Positions 35,044-43,410 of a stretch of 64,000 nt of DNA are shown one piece after another. Location of the stretch: assembly GCA_049658145.1 (NCBI GenBank), contig JBASOJ010000100.1, forward strand, positions 1 to 64,000. The letters are read 5' to 3'. Within the stretch, counting starts at the first letter, position 1. Each line of letters starts with the position of its first letter. Origin of the DNA: UBA6100 sp049658145. GTDB lineage: Bacteria > Actinomycetota > Coriobacteriia > Anaerosomatales > Anaerosomataceae. The position numbers and the translations under genes were made by a program. The notes below the pieces were generated by a model. It had not been told where the DNA came from and did not search any database. It worked only from the letters and a program-made list of their open reading frames with translations.

Positions 35044-35783
35044 TAGATCCCCACCGCCTCGCGGAACGACTTCACCTGTCGCCGCGCCACCGGGATCTGC
35101 GTCTCGTCACGATCGGCCACCACGACCATATAGGCGCCGTCCGAGCGCACGATCTCCTTCACCTTGTTCAGATTGATCATGTAGCTGCGGTGCAACCGCC
35201 TGAATGCGTCCGTGGAGAGGCGCTCCTCGAGCTCCGAAAGCGTGAGATCCACGAGATACTGGTTCTCGTAGGTGTGCACATACGTCGACTTGTTCTTGGC
35301 CGAGACGTACACGACCTCCTCGAGGTCGAGCAGCACGGTGCGACCGCCCTTGCGGACGGCGAGTTTGTGGAACTCCCCTTCGGCGGCCGTGGCAGCCCCG
35401 GTGCGCGGGCGTCCTCGCATGAGGCTCTGGATCCGCGCCACCATCTCCATGAGGTTGAACGGCTTGGTCACGTACTGCTGCACGCCCTGCTTGAACGCGA
35501 GGATGCGCGCGAGGTCCTGCGTCTTGGCGGTGAGCATGATAACGGGGATGTCAGCGGTCACGGGGTCGTTGCGAATCTCCATGAGCGCCATCCAGCCGTC
35601 CACGCGCGGCATCATGATGTCGAGCAGCACGACGTCGGCGGGGCTGACGTGTAGCGCCTCGAGCGCTTCCGCGCCATCAGAGGCCGTGTTCACGCGCATG
35701 CCCTCGGCCTCGAGCCCCATGCGGATCATGTCGACGATCGACTCGTCGTCGTCAACGACAAGCACCCTGATCGGATCGGACAC
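35043..35783 (-). CDS. response regulator with LytTR DNA-binding domain
   Basis: A 246-residue regulator. An N-terminal receiver (VLVVDDDESIVDMI, phospho-acceptor Asp in VVLLDIMMPRVDG, Lys in QYVTKPFN) is followed by a LytTR domain (about 150-245: VYVSAKNKSTYVHT, FRRLHRSYMINLNKV). LytTR regulators typically control cell-surface, autolysis or competence genes. GTG 35783 is preferred because GGAGG lies 5 nt upstream; ATG 35813 is in frame. No histidine kinase is adjacent. It is coupled to the DUF916-like gene. Confidence 0.92.
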   Translation of the reverse strand: MSDPIRVLVVDDDESIVDMIRMGLEAEGMRVNTASDGAEALEALHVSPADVVLLDIMMPRVDGWMALMEIRNDPVTADIPVIMLTAKTQDLARILAFKQGVQQYVTKPFNLMEMVARIQSLMRGRPRTGAATAAEGEFHKLAVRKGGRTVLLDLEEVVYVSAKNKSTYVHTYENQYLVDLTLSELEERLSTDAFRRLHRSYMINLNKVKEIVRSDGAYMVVVADRDETQIPVARRQVKSFREAVGI

Positions 35784-35906
35784 GGCGGCCTCCGAACCCC
35801 TCGAGCGCGGCATGCGCCGTTCGTCAGGTCATCTGCCGAACGGTAGCACCATATGTCGAGATTGTAGCGCAGTTACCGCTCGTCGGGCTATTCGGCGCAC
35901 CGAGAG

Positions 35907-37340
35907 CTACCCGGCGGTGCTCGAAAGCCATTCGTCGATGGACCGAGCGGCGCGCTTGCCGGCGCCCATCGCAAGGATGACGGTGGCCGAACCGGTCACG
36001 ATGTCGCCACCCGCGAAGACGCCGGACTTGGAGGTCGTGCCGCTCCCGTCCACGACGATGTAGCCGCGCTTGGACACCTCGAGATCCGGCGTGGTCTGCG
36101 TGAGGAGCGGGTTCGCGCGCGTCCCGATGGCCATGATCACGGTGTCGCAGTCGATCACGAACTCCGAGTCCATCACGCACACCGGCGCCCGCCGACCACT
36201 CGCGTCCGGCTCGCCGAGCTCCATCCGTGTGGCGGTCATGCCGGTGACCCAGCCGTCGTGTCCCAGGATCTCCATGGGCGAGCAGAGCATGTTGAACTGG
36301 ACGCCCTCCTCGCGCGCATGGTGCACCTCCTCCTTGCGCGCCGGCATCTCGTCCGCGGTGCGGCGATACACCAGGAAGACCTCGTCGGCGCCGAGGCGCT
36401 TGGCGGTGCGTGCCGAGTCCATGGCCACGTTGCCGCCGCCCACCACGGCCACCTTACGGCCGCGTATGATGGGCGTGTCGGCCTTCGGGAAGTCGTAGGC
36501 GCACATGAGGTTCACGCGCGTGAGGAACTCGTTGGCGGAGTAGACGCCGTTGAGGTTCTCGCCCGGGATGTTCATGAACATAGGGAGCCCCGCGCCGTTG
36601 CCCACAAAGACCGCGTCATAGCCCTCGGCGGTGAGCAGTTCGTCGAGCGTGTAGGTGGCGCCGACCACTATGTCGCAGCGGATCTCCACGCCCATCTCCT
36701 CGAGCAGCCCCACCTCGGCCTGCACGATGTGCTTGGGCAGGCGGAACTCGGGGATGCCGTAGGTGAGCACGCCACCGGTGGCGTGGAGCGACTCGAAGAC
36801 GGTGACCGCGTGGCCGAAGCGCCGAAGTTCGCCCGCGCACGCAAGCCCGGCCGGGCCGGAACCCACGACCGCCACTCGCTTGCCCGTGTCCGCGCCCGCT
36901 TCCGGAACGCAGCGGTGCTCCAGCTCGCAGGTCAGGTCGAAGTCGCCGAGCCAGCGCTCGAGGCGGCCGATGGCCACCGACTCGCCCTTCTTGCCGAGTA
37001 CACAGCGGCTCTCGCACTGCTCCTCCTGCGGGCACACACGTCCGCATACGGCCGGAAGCGCGTTGCGCTCCTTGAGCACGCTCACCGCACCGGAGTAGTC
37101 GCCGTCGATCATGCGGCCGATGAACGACTTGATGTCGATGTTCACCGGGCAGCCCTCGATGCACGTCGGGATCTTGCACTGCAGGCAGCGCTCGGCCTCG
37201 GCACGCGCCATCTCCTCGGTGTAGCCGAGCGTGACTTCATCGAAGTCGCGAGCGCGCTCGGTGGCGTCGCGCTCGGGCATGGGCGTACGCGGTGCGCGCG
37301 AGGGGCGGCGGCGCTCGGGAGTCTCCTCTACTGGTGGCAT
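35907..37340 (-). CDS. nfnB: NfnB: FAD/FeS subunit of NADH-dependent ferredoxin:NADP+ oxidoreductase
   Basis: A 477-residue protein related to the glutamate synthase small subunit. N-terminal cysteine clusters for two FeS centres (CLQCKIPTCIEGCPV and CGRVCPQEEQCESRC) are followed by an FAD-binding GSGPAGLACAGEL (near residue 160) and an NAD(P)-binding VVGGGNVAMDSARTAKRL. With NfnA it would catalyse flavin-based bifurcation among NADPH, NADH and ferredoxin. ATG 37340 has AGGGAG 5 nt upstream. Overlaps nfnA by 13 nt. The same sequence alone could be read as GltD, but no GltB is present. Confidence 0.92.
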   Translation of the reverse strand: MPPVEETPERRRPSRAPRTPMPERDATERARDFDEVTLGYTEEMARAEAERCLQCKIPTCIEGCPVNIDIKSFIGRMIDGDYSGAVSVLKERNALPAVCGRVCPQEEQCESRCVLGKKGESVAIGRLERWLGDFDLTCELEHRCVPEAGADTGKRVAVVGSGPAGLACAGELRRFGHAVTVFESLHATGGVLTYGIPEFRLPKHIVQAEVGLLEEMGVEIRCDIVVGATYTLDELLTAEGYDAVFVGNGAGLPMFMNIPGENLNGVYSANEFLTRVNLMCAYDFPKADTPIIRGRKVAVVGGGNVAMDSARTAKRLGADEVFLVYRRTADEMPARKEEVHHAREEGVQFNMLCSPMEILGHDGWVTGMTATRMELGEPDASGRRAPVCVMDSEFVIDCDTVIMAIGTRANPLLTQTTPDLEVSKRGYIVVDGSGTTSKSGVFAGGDIVTGSATVILAMGAGKRAARSIDEWLSSTAG

Positions 37341-38167
37341 GAGCACTCCCTCGAGTAGTCGGCGTCGGCCTCACGCTCCAGGTCGTTGTAGACCCGCTGG
37401 CGGCTCATCAGTTCCTCAAAGTCCACCGCGTGGCCATCGAAGTCGGGGCCGTCTACACAGCCGAACTTCGTTTGCCCGCCCACGGTGCAGCGGCAGGCGC
37501 CGCACATCCCGGTGCCGTCCACCATGATCGGGTTGAGTGAGACGACCGTGGGCACGCCGTACTCGCGCGTGGTGGCGGCGCAGAACTTCATCATGATCAC
37601 GGGGCCGATCGCCATCGCGTGATCGATCGCGTGCGCCTCGCAGAGTTCCTTGAGCGGCGCGGTCACGAGGTCCTTGCGCCCCGCCGAACCGTCGTCGGTC
37701 ATGATGATGAGCTCCTTCAAGGGCAAGGCGCGGAACTCATCCTCGAGTATCACCAGGTCGGCGTTCCGTGCGCCGACGATCACAGTGACCTCGGCGCCGG
37801 CGTCGCACATCGCGCGCGCCGCGGGATACGCCACCGCGGCACCCACGCCACCGCCCACCACGACCGCGCGACCCATCCCCTCGACATGTGTGGGTACGCC
37901 GAGCGGTCCCACCACGTCGGCGAGCGAGTCTCCCATACACAGATGCGAGAGCTGGTGGGTGGTCTTCCCCACCCGCATGAAGATGAAGCGGATCCAGCCT
38001 TCTTCGGCGGACCAGTCGGAGAACGTGAGCGGGATGCGCTCGCCGCCCTCGGCGACGCGGAGCATCAGGAACTGCCCTGCTTTCGCCTTGGCCGCGATCG
38101 CCGGCGCATGCACGCCCATCTCGAAGACGGCGTCGGAGAGCTGACGGGTGTGCACGATCGGGAACAT
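37328..38167 (-). CDS. nfnA: NfnA: FAD/[2Fe-2S] subunit of NADH-dependent ferredoxin:NADP+ oxidoreductase
   Basis: A 279-residue ferredoxin-NADP reductase-type subunit. It has FAD-binding residues around RIPLTFSDW, a dinucleotide-binding GGGVGAAVAYPAARAM (near 105) and a C-terminal [2Fe-2S] cluster with cysteines in DGTGMCGACRCTVGG and FGCVDGPDFD. The pair nfnA-nfnB is the arrangement known from Clostridium and Thermotoga. ATG 38167 has GGAGG 4 nt upstream. Confidence 0.93.
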   Translation of the reverse strand: MFPIVHTRQLSDAVFEMGVHAPAIAAKAKAGQFLMLRVAEGGERIPLTFSDWSAEEGWIRFIFMRVGKTTHQLSHLCMGDSLADVVGPLGVPTHVEGMGRAVVVGGGVGAAVAYPAARAMCDAGAEVTVIVGARNADLVILEDEFRALPLKELIIMTDDGSAGRKDLVTAPLKELCEAHAIDHAMAIGPVIMMKFCAATTREYGVPTVVSLNPIMVDGTGMCGACRCTVGGQTKFGCVDGPDFDGHAVDFEELMSRQRVYNDLEREADADYSRECSCHQ

Positions 38168-38213
38168 CGGGCCTCCGGGTTGCTACACTGGCGTGGCCGG
38201 ACACGTGCCGACA

Positions 38214-38241
38214 AGTATACCCGCCACCGAAGGGCAGGCAA
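38214..38241 (-). promoter_or_regulatory. putative nfnAB promoter
   Basis: Minus strand TTGCCT (38241-38236), 16-bp spacer, TATACT (38219-38214), leaving a leader of about 40 nt. The opposite strand has TACACT at 38184-38189 facing apbE, so the two divergent promoters share a 73-bp intergenic region. Confidence 0.5.
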
Positions 38242-39302
38242 TGCGGCCCGCACGCACCCTGATAGCGCTCGTTGCAGCCGTCTGCGCGCTCGCCGCGATC
38301 GCTGGCTGTACCGCAGGCGACGAGCCGGTGGTGGAGAGCCGGGAGGCACTCGGCACGGTGGTAAGCATCACCGCGTACGGGTCCGACGAGCAGGCCGTGC
38401 GCGGCGCGATCGACGACGCGTTCACCGTCATGGCCGAGGTGGAGGCCGAACTCGACGCACACGATGAGAGCTCGGCGATCGCGGCGTTCAACGCCGACCC
38501 CTATGAAGAGCAGGCCCTGCCCGCCGGTGCCACGGAGATCCTCGATGCGATCGAGCGCCTCGGCGTTGACGATGCGTTCTCCCCGCGCCTGCTTGCCGTT
38601 GTCCGTCTCTACCGCTTCGAGGACGGCGGCACGGTCCCCGCGGGGGATGACCTCGAGCTCGCATCGTGGGCGGCGAGCGAGTTCCTGAGGCTCGAGGGAG
38701 ACCGCGCGGCGTTCGTCCACGTCGAGTCGGACGATGCGCGCCTCGAGCCTGGCGGAGAACTCGCCCCCGGGCTCGACCTGGGAGGCGCGGCCAAGGGCCT
38801 CGCGATGGACCGCGCGCGGGAGTCCCTGCGTGCGAGCGGCGCGGTGACCGCCGCGCTCATCAGCTCGGGCAGCAGCACCGTGACCCTCGGCACCAAGCCC
38901 GACGGAAGCGTGTGGCGCATCGGCATCGAGGACCCGCGTGACCCCGAGGAGATCGTTGCGACCTTCGCGTTCACGGCTGATGGCGCGCTCTCCACCTCGG
39001 GCGACTACCAGCGCTACTTCGAGGCCGAGGGCAGGCGCTACCACCACCTGCTGGATCCGGTGACCGGGCTGCCGGCGGCGGGGATGCGCTCACTCACCGT
39101 AGCGGGCTCGAGCCTCTCGGGCCTGGACTCCGACATCCTGTCCACGGCCCTGTTCGTGCGCGGCGGCGACGAGGCGGAATCCTACGCTGCCGACAAGGGG
39201 ATCGCGCTTTACGCTGTGGACACCGAGGGGCGGACACTCGTGGTGCCCGCCCCAGAAGACTCAGGTCTCACCGTGGCCGAGAAGGCCACGCCGGAGCCTT
39301 AG
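38241..39302 (+). CDS. apbE: ApbE FAD:protein FMN transferase, lipoprotein
   Basis: A 353-residue lipoprotein (lipobox IAGC, Cys 22). ApbE landmarks are MGT-like LGTVVSITAYG, LDLGGAAKGLAMD (flavin/substrate site), SSGSSTVTLG and the metal-binding TSGDYQRYF with HHLLDPVTG. It attaches FMN to Thr/Ser of exported or membrane flavoproteins. No RNF, NQR or FMN-bind substrate protein is in the window, so its target lies elsewhere. AGGGCAGG precedes ATG 38241. Confidence 0.95.
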   Translation: MRPARTLIALVAAVCALAAIAGCTAGDEPVVESREALGTVVSITAYGSDEQAVRGAIDDAFTVMAEVEAELDAHDESSAIAAFNADPYEEQALPAGATEILDAIERLGVDDAFSPRLLAVVRLYRFEDGGTVPAGDDLELASWAASEFLRLEGDRAAFVHVESDDARLEPGGELAPGLDLGGAAKGLAMDRARESLRASGAVTAALISSGSSTVTLGTKPDGSVWRIGIEDPRDPEEIVATFAFTADGALSTSGDYQRYFEAEGRRYHHLLDPVTGLPAAGMRSLTVAGSSLSGLDSDILSTALFVRGGDEAESYAADKGIALYAVDTEGRTLVVPAPEDSGLTVAEKATPEP

Positions 39303-39685
39303 ATGTAGTTCTTGATGAAGTTGTATACCAGCGGCATCTCGTAGTCCTGCCCCTGGAAAGCCTTGATGGCTCCGATGATCGCGAACACTGCGACCGCGAT
39401 CCAGGCGACCAGCCAGATGATCTGCCCTACGAGCGGTATCACGTTCAGGATGCTCGCAACGATCATCACCACGTAGAGCGCAAGCGCCTGAAGCGCATGG
39501 AGCCGTACGAACTTCTCGTTCTTATACGGCTCTATCAAGATAGCGATCAACGCGACGATGCCAGTCAGGTAACCGATGCCTGCGAGTATCTTCCCGGTGT
39601 CGCTCGGCCCGTCCCCGCCTGTAGGTGGTGCGACGGGCGGTGGTGCGACGGGTGTGGGAGGCGTGCCCTGGAAATCATCACTCAT
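39299..39685 (-). CDS. DUF4870 family membrane protein
   Basis: A 128-residue protein: a Pro-rich cytoplasmic N-terminus (PPTPVAPPPVAPP) followed by three membrane helices typical of DUF4870 (KILAGIGYLTGIVALI, FVRLHALQALALYVV, then IIWLVAWIAVAVFAIIG). Function unknown. Convergent with apbE; the two stop codons overlap by 4 nt. Confidence 0.88.
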   Translation of the reverse strand: MSDDFQGTPPTPVAPPPVAPPTGGDGPSDTGKILAGIGYLTGIVALIAILIEPYKNEKFVRLHALQALALYVVMIVASILNVIPLVGQIIWLVAWIAVAVFAIIGAIKAFQGQDYEMPLVYNFIKNYI

Positions 39686-39833
39686 GCGTAACCCCTCCTC
39701 GTTGATCTGCGCGCCCGACGCTGACGCCAGGCCTCGTTTGCACTATACCCCTCTACGCTGGTAGAATCGCGCCTGGAGCGCCTTCCGGCGGGAGCAATTT
39801 CCTGCAGACTAAACCGCCCGGAGGATACACACC

Positions 39834-41066
39834 ATGCATCGTAGCCGCGCTATCAGAGCAATCCTCTCGCTCGCCCTCATCTTCACCTTCCTCGCCGTGC
39901 CGCTCGCGAACGGCGCAACCGAGGCTGAACTGCGCGCGCATGAGAACGCGGCGCGCGATGCACGGAAGGCCGCGGAAGCGGCACAGAGCGAGGCGGACCG
40001 TCTCGCAGCCGAGGCAGCGCAGCTCGATGCCACGATCGCCGCGATCCAGATCGACATCGATGCCCTCGTCGACGATGTCGCCGCCGCCGTGGAACGCACC
40101 ACCCGCCTACAGGCCGAGGTCGACGCCCTCAAGGCCCAGGTCGATGCGAAGCAGGCGCAGATCGAAGCCACCCAGGCGGAGTACGAGCGCCAGCAGGAAC
40201 TCCTCGCCGATCGGGTGCAGACCACCTACAAGAACTCGGACTTCATCTACTTCGAGCTACTGCTCGAGGCGAAGAACATCGAGGATCTCATCACGCGGAC
40301 CACGATGGTCCAGCGCGTCATCCAGTCGAACTCGAACCTCGCGGAAACGCTCAAGGACACCCGCATCTCCATCGAGAAGAGCAAGGCCGAGATCGAGCGC
40401 GACATGCTCGCGGTCGATGCGAAGCGGGTCGAGGCCGAGGCCGTTCAGAACCAGCTTCTCGCACTTCGCGCTCAGCACCAGTCCAAGCTCAACGCTCAGA
40501 AGGCGGCGCAAGACGAGAAGGAGGGCCTCGTCGCCGAGAATGAGGCCAACGCCGCACGGTTGCGCGCACAGGCCGAGGCTGAGGATGCCGAGTCAGCGAA
40601 GATCGCCCGCGAGCTCTACGGCAGCGGCTCGGGCTACTTCTCCGGCGTCATGGCGTTTCCCGTGCCCGGCTTCGAGCAAACGCCCACGGGCGGATCCGCC
40701 TTCGGCTACCGCATCCATCCGATCCTCGGCTACAACAAGCTGCACACCGGCATCGACATTGGTGGACGAGCCGTCGGGAAGAACATCAACGGCGCGGCCA
40801 TCATGGCCTCCGCCGACGGCAAGGTCATCTACGCCGGCTACCGAGGCGGCTACGGCAACTGCGTGATCATCGACCACGGCAACGGTGTGGCCACGCTCTA
40901 CGCGCACATGCAGACGGGCAGCATCGCTGTGAGCGTCGGTCAGAACGTGGATCGGCGGCAGTCGATCGGCAAGGTCGGCAGCACGGGTCTCTCGACCGGC
41001 CCTCACCTGCATTTTGAAGTCCGGATCAACGGCAATCCCGTCGATCCGATGACCTACCTGAAGTAG
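39834..41066 (+). CDS. exported M23 peptidase, EnvC/murein hydrolase activator type
   Basis: A 410-residue protein: signal peptide (ending ANGA), a long coiled coil (about 27-260) and a C-terminal LytM/M23 domain. Zinc ligands are intact: His/Asp in KLHTGIDIG (first site, near residue 302) and HLHFEV near the C-terminus, with catalytic His in LYAHMQ. It should be a peptidoglycan endopeptidase. GGAGG lies 9 nt before ATG 39834. The coiled-coil layout parallels the NlpC/P60 protein at 11 kb. Confidence 0.92.
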   Translation: MHRSRAIRAILSLALIFTFLAVPLANGATEAELRAHENAARDARKAAEAAQSEADRLAAEAAQLDATIAAIQIDIDALVDDVAAAVERTTRLQAEVDALKAQVDAKQAQIEATQAEYERQQELLADRVQTTYKNSDFIYFELLLEAKNIEDLITRTTMVQRVIQSNSNLAETLKDTRISIEKSKAEIERDMLAVDAKRVEAEAVQNQLLALRAQHQSKLNAQKAAQDEKEGLVAENEANAARLRAQAEAEDAESAKIARELYGSGSGYFSGVMAFPVPGFEQTPTGGSAFGYRIHPILGYNKLHTGIDIGGRAVGKNINGAAIMASADGKVIYAGYRGGYGNCVIIDHGNGVATLYAHMQTGSIAVSVGQNVDRRQSIGKVGSTGLSTGPHLHFEVRINGNPVDPMTYLK

Positions 41067-41102
41067 CTCCCACGGCGTGGTTCACGACCTCGCGCAGCGC
41101 CA

Positions 41103-41669
41103 CTATCCCGCGTTGTACTCCTGCATGGCGGAGTCCAGGCCGCGCTCGAGCACGTGCAACACCGCTTGAGCGGCGTGCGGGACCATGTCCGAAAGCTTCT
41201 CGGCAACCGGCTTGCTCATCGGCTGTAGCACGTAGTCGGCGGGATCCTGGCGTCCGGGCGGTCGGCCGATCCCCAGGCGTACGCGGGGGAAGTCGCCCGT
41301 GCCGAGTGACTCGGCGAGCGACCGCAGGCCGTTGTGCCCCCCGTGGCCGCCACCGCGCTTGACGCGCACGGTCTCCTCGGGCAGGTCGAGGTCGTCATGG
41401 ACGATGATGATGTCGGACGGCGCGGCGTCGTATGCCGTCGCCAGCTTGGCGATCGCCTTGCCCGACAGGTTCATGTAGGTCTGGGGCTTCACGAGCACGA
41501 GGTCGTCATCACCGAAACGGACGAGGCCGACCTTCGCGCCGGCCTCGTCCTTCCAGTAACTCACGCGCAGGTTCTCGGCGAGCAGATCCACCACCATGAA
41601 CCCCGCGTTGTGTCGCGTGTTCTCGTACTCCGGGCCGGGATTGCCGAGCCCAACCACGATACGTGCCAT
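41103..41669 (-). CDS. pth: peptidyl-tRNA hydrolase
   Basis: A 188-residue Pth of normal length. It recycles peptidyl-tRNA released from stalled ribosomes. Motifs: VVGLGNPGPEYENTRHNAGF (catalytic His in TRHN), VKPQTYMNLSG, and IVHDDLDLPEETVRVKRGGG with GHNGLRS. ATG 41669 gives the standard N-terminus MARIVVGL; a longer in-frame extension to 41804 is Arg-rich and not conserved. Last gene of the Bacillus-like block. Confidence 0.96.
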   Translation of the reverse strand: MARIVVGLGNPGPEYENTRHNAGFMVVDLLAENLRVSYWKDEAGAKVGLVRFGDDDLVLVKPQTYMNLSGKAIAKLATAYDAAPSDIIIVHDDLDLPEETVRVKRGGGHGGHNGLRSLAESLGTGDFPRVRLGIGRPPGRQDPADYVLQPMSKPVAEKLSDMVPHAAQAVLHVLERGLDSAMQEYNAG

Positions 41670-41679
41670 CGAGTGCTGA

Positions 41680-42321
41680 CTACTCCTCGGACTCTTCGGT
41701 CTCTTTGCCCACCTCGGGCACTTCGGTGATCTCGCTAACCTCTTCCACAACCTCTTCCTCGACCGCCGGCGGCATGCACGACGCGATGACCGTCTCGGGC
41801 TCATCGAGCAACGTGACGCCCGCGGGCGCCACCAGGTCAGCTACGGTGAAGGAGTCCCCGATGTTGAGTGCCGACACGTCCACCTCGACGTGCTCGGGCA
41901 GGTCCTTCGGACGCGCCTCGATCTTCAGCTCGCGGAGCGAGTGCATGATCACGCCACCTGCGCGCTCGCCTTCGGCACTGCCGACGAAGTCGATGGCAAC
42001 CGTGGTCTGCAGCGTGTGGCCCATGTCGACGGCCCAGAAGTCGATGTGCTGTATGGCGCCCTTGATCTCCTCGTGGCGCACTTCCTTGATGATCACATCG
42101 CGCGCCTTGCCCTGGCCCTCGATACTCAAGTCGACAAGCGTCGAGCCGACGCTCGCCTCGTGCAGCAGGTGCTCGAATTCGCGGCGATCGACCGACAGCG
42201 ACTGCGTCTCGATCTTCGGCCCGTAGACCACTGCGGGGATGAGCCCTTCGGGGGCCAGCTTGTGGCTGGACTTGCCGGTGACCTCACGGACTTTGGCGTT
42301 CAGCTTGACGACGTGCGTCAT
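41680..42321 (-). CDS. rplY: 50S ribosomal protein L25/Ctc
   Basis: A 213-residue, long (Ctc/TL5-type) L25. The N-terminal 5S-rRNA-binding domain (NAKVREVTGKSSHKL, GLIPAVVYG) is followed by the C-terminal beta domain (EHVEVDVSALNIGDSFTV) and an acidic tail rich in Glu. It lies between prs and pth exactly as ctc does in Bacillus. Confidence 0.95.
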   Translation of the reverse strand: MTHVVKLNAKVREVTGKSSHKLAPEGLIPAVVYGPKIETQSLSVDRREFEHLLHEASVGSTLVDLSIEGQGKARDVIIKEVRHEEIKGAIQHIDFWAVDMGHTLQTTVAIDFVGSAEGERAGGVIMHSLRELKIEARPKDLPEHVEVDVSALNIGDSFTVADLVAPAGVTLLDEPETVIASCMPPAVEEEVVEEVSEITEVPEVGKETEESEE

Positions 42322-42377
42322 GTGGTACTCCCTCCTTGGTTGCCGACGGCGTGATCACGCCGCGCGGGCGCTCTGTT

Positions 42378-43343
42378 CTAGAGCTGGAAATCCGGGTCGA
42401 ACAACTCGGAGACCGAGTCATCGTTGTACACGTTCTGGATGGCGCGCGCGAACAGCGGCGCGACCGACAATACGCGGATCTTGCCGTGCAGCTGATCATC
42501 GGGGATCGGAAGCGTGTTGGTGATCACGACCTCCTCGATGGGCGCGACCTCGATGCGCTCGAAGGCCGGCGGCGAGAACAGGCCGTGGGTCGCTGTCACC
42601 CAGACCTTCGCGGCACCCTTGTGGATGAGCGCCTTCGCGCCCTCGGCCACCGAACCGGCCGTGTCGATCATGTCGTCGGCGATGATGCAGTTCTTTCCCT
42701 CCACGTCACCGATCGTGTGCGTGATCTCCGCCACGTTGTGCTCCGGCCGCCCTTTGTGCAGGATGGCGAGTCCTGCACCGAGCATGTCGGCCATCTTCTT
42801 GGCGGCCTTCACGCGGCCGACATCCGGCGAGACGACAACGAGATCGTCGAGGTTCAGCCCCTCGAAGTAGTCGGCGAGGATCGGCAGCGCCGTGAGGTGG
42901 TTCACCGGCTGGTTGAAGAAGCCCTGGATCTGACCTTGGTGCAGGTCCATCGCGATCACGCGCTCGGCCCCCGCGACCGTGAGCAGGTCCGCGACGAGCT
43001 TCGCCGTGATGGGCTCGCGTGCTGCCGACTTCTTATCCTGGCGCGCATAGGCGTAGTGCGGGACGACCGCGGTGATGCACCGGGCGCTGGCGCGCTTGGC
43101 CGCATCGATCATGATCAGCAGCTCCATAAGCGCGGCGTTCACCGGCTGGCACATCGACTGCACCAGGAAGATATCCGCACCGCGCACGCTCTCCAGGTAG
43201 CGGACGTAGATCTCGCCGTTGGCGAACTCGGAGATCTTGATATTCCCCAGTTCGACGCCAAGGTGCCGGGCGACGTCCTCCGACAGCTCGTGGTTGTGCG
43301 TGCCGGAGAAGACCATCATGCGCTTGCCTGGTGCGGAGATCAT
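42378..43343 (-). CDS. prs: ribose-phosphate pyrophosphokinase
   Basis: A 321-residue class I PRPP synthase. ATP loop residues in PHYAYARQDKK, divalent metal site DLHQGQIQGFF, and the PRPP loop IADDMIDTAGS are all intact. It supplies PRPP for nucleotide, His, Trp and NAD synthesis. It follows glmU by 67 nt. Confidence 0.97.
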   Translation of the reverse strand: MISAPGKRMMVFSGTHNHELSEDVARHLGVELGNIKISEFANGEIYVRYLESVRGADIFLVQSMCQPVNAALMELLIMIDAAKRASARCITAVVPHYAYARQDKKSAAREPITAKLVADLLTVAGAERVIAMDLHQGQIQGFFNQPVNHLTALPILADYFEGLNLDDLVVVSPDVGRVKAAKKMADMLGAGLAILHKGRPEHNVAEITHTIGDVEGKNCIIADDMIDTAGSVAEGAKALIHKGAAKVWVTATHGLFSPPAFERIEVAPIEEVVITNTLPIPDDQLHGKIRVLSVAPLFARAIQNVYNDDSVSELFDPDFQL

Positions 43344-43410
43344 TGCGCTGTCGCTCCCTCAGCCGTCGTGATGCGTGACGTGGCCCATGTGCTCGCGTGC
43401 ATCGTCGCCC

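Noticed and set aside
35907..37340. Glutamate synthase small subunit (GltD)
   Set aside because: The partner overlapping it is a ferredoxin-NADP reductase-like NfnA, and no large glutamate synthase subunit is present.
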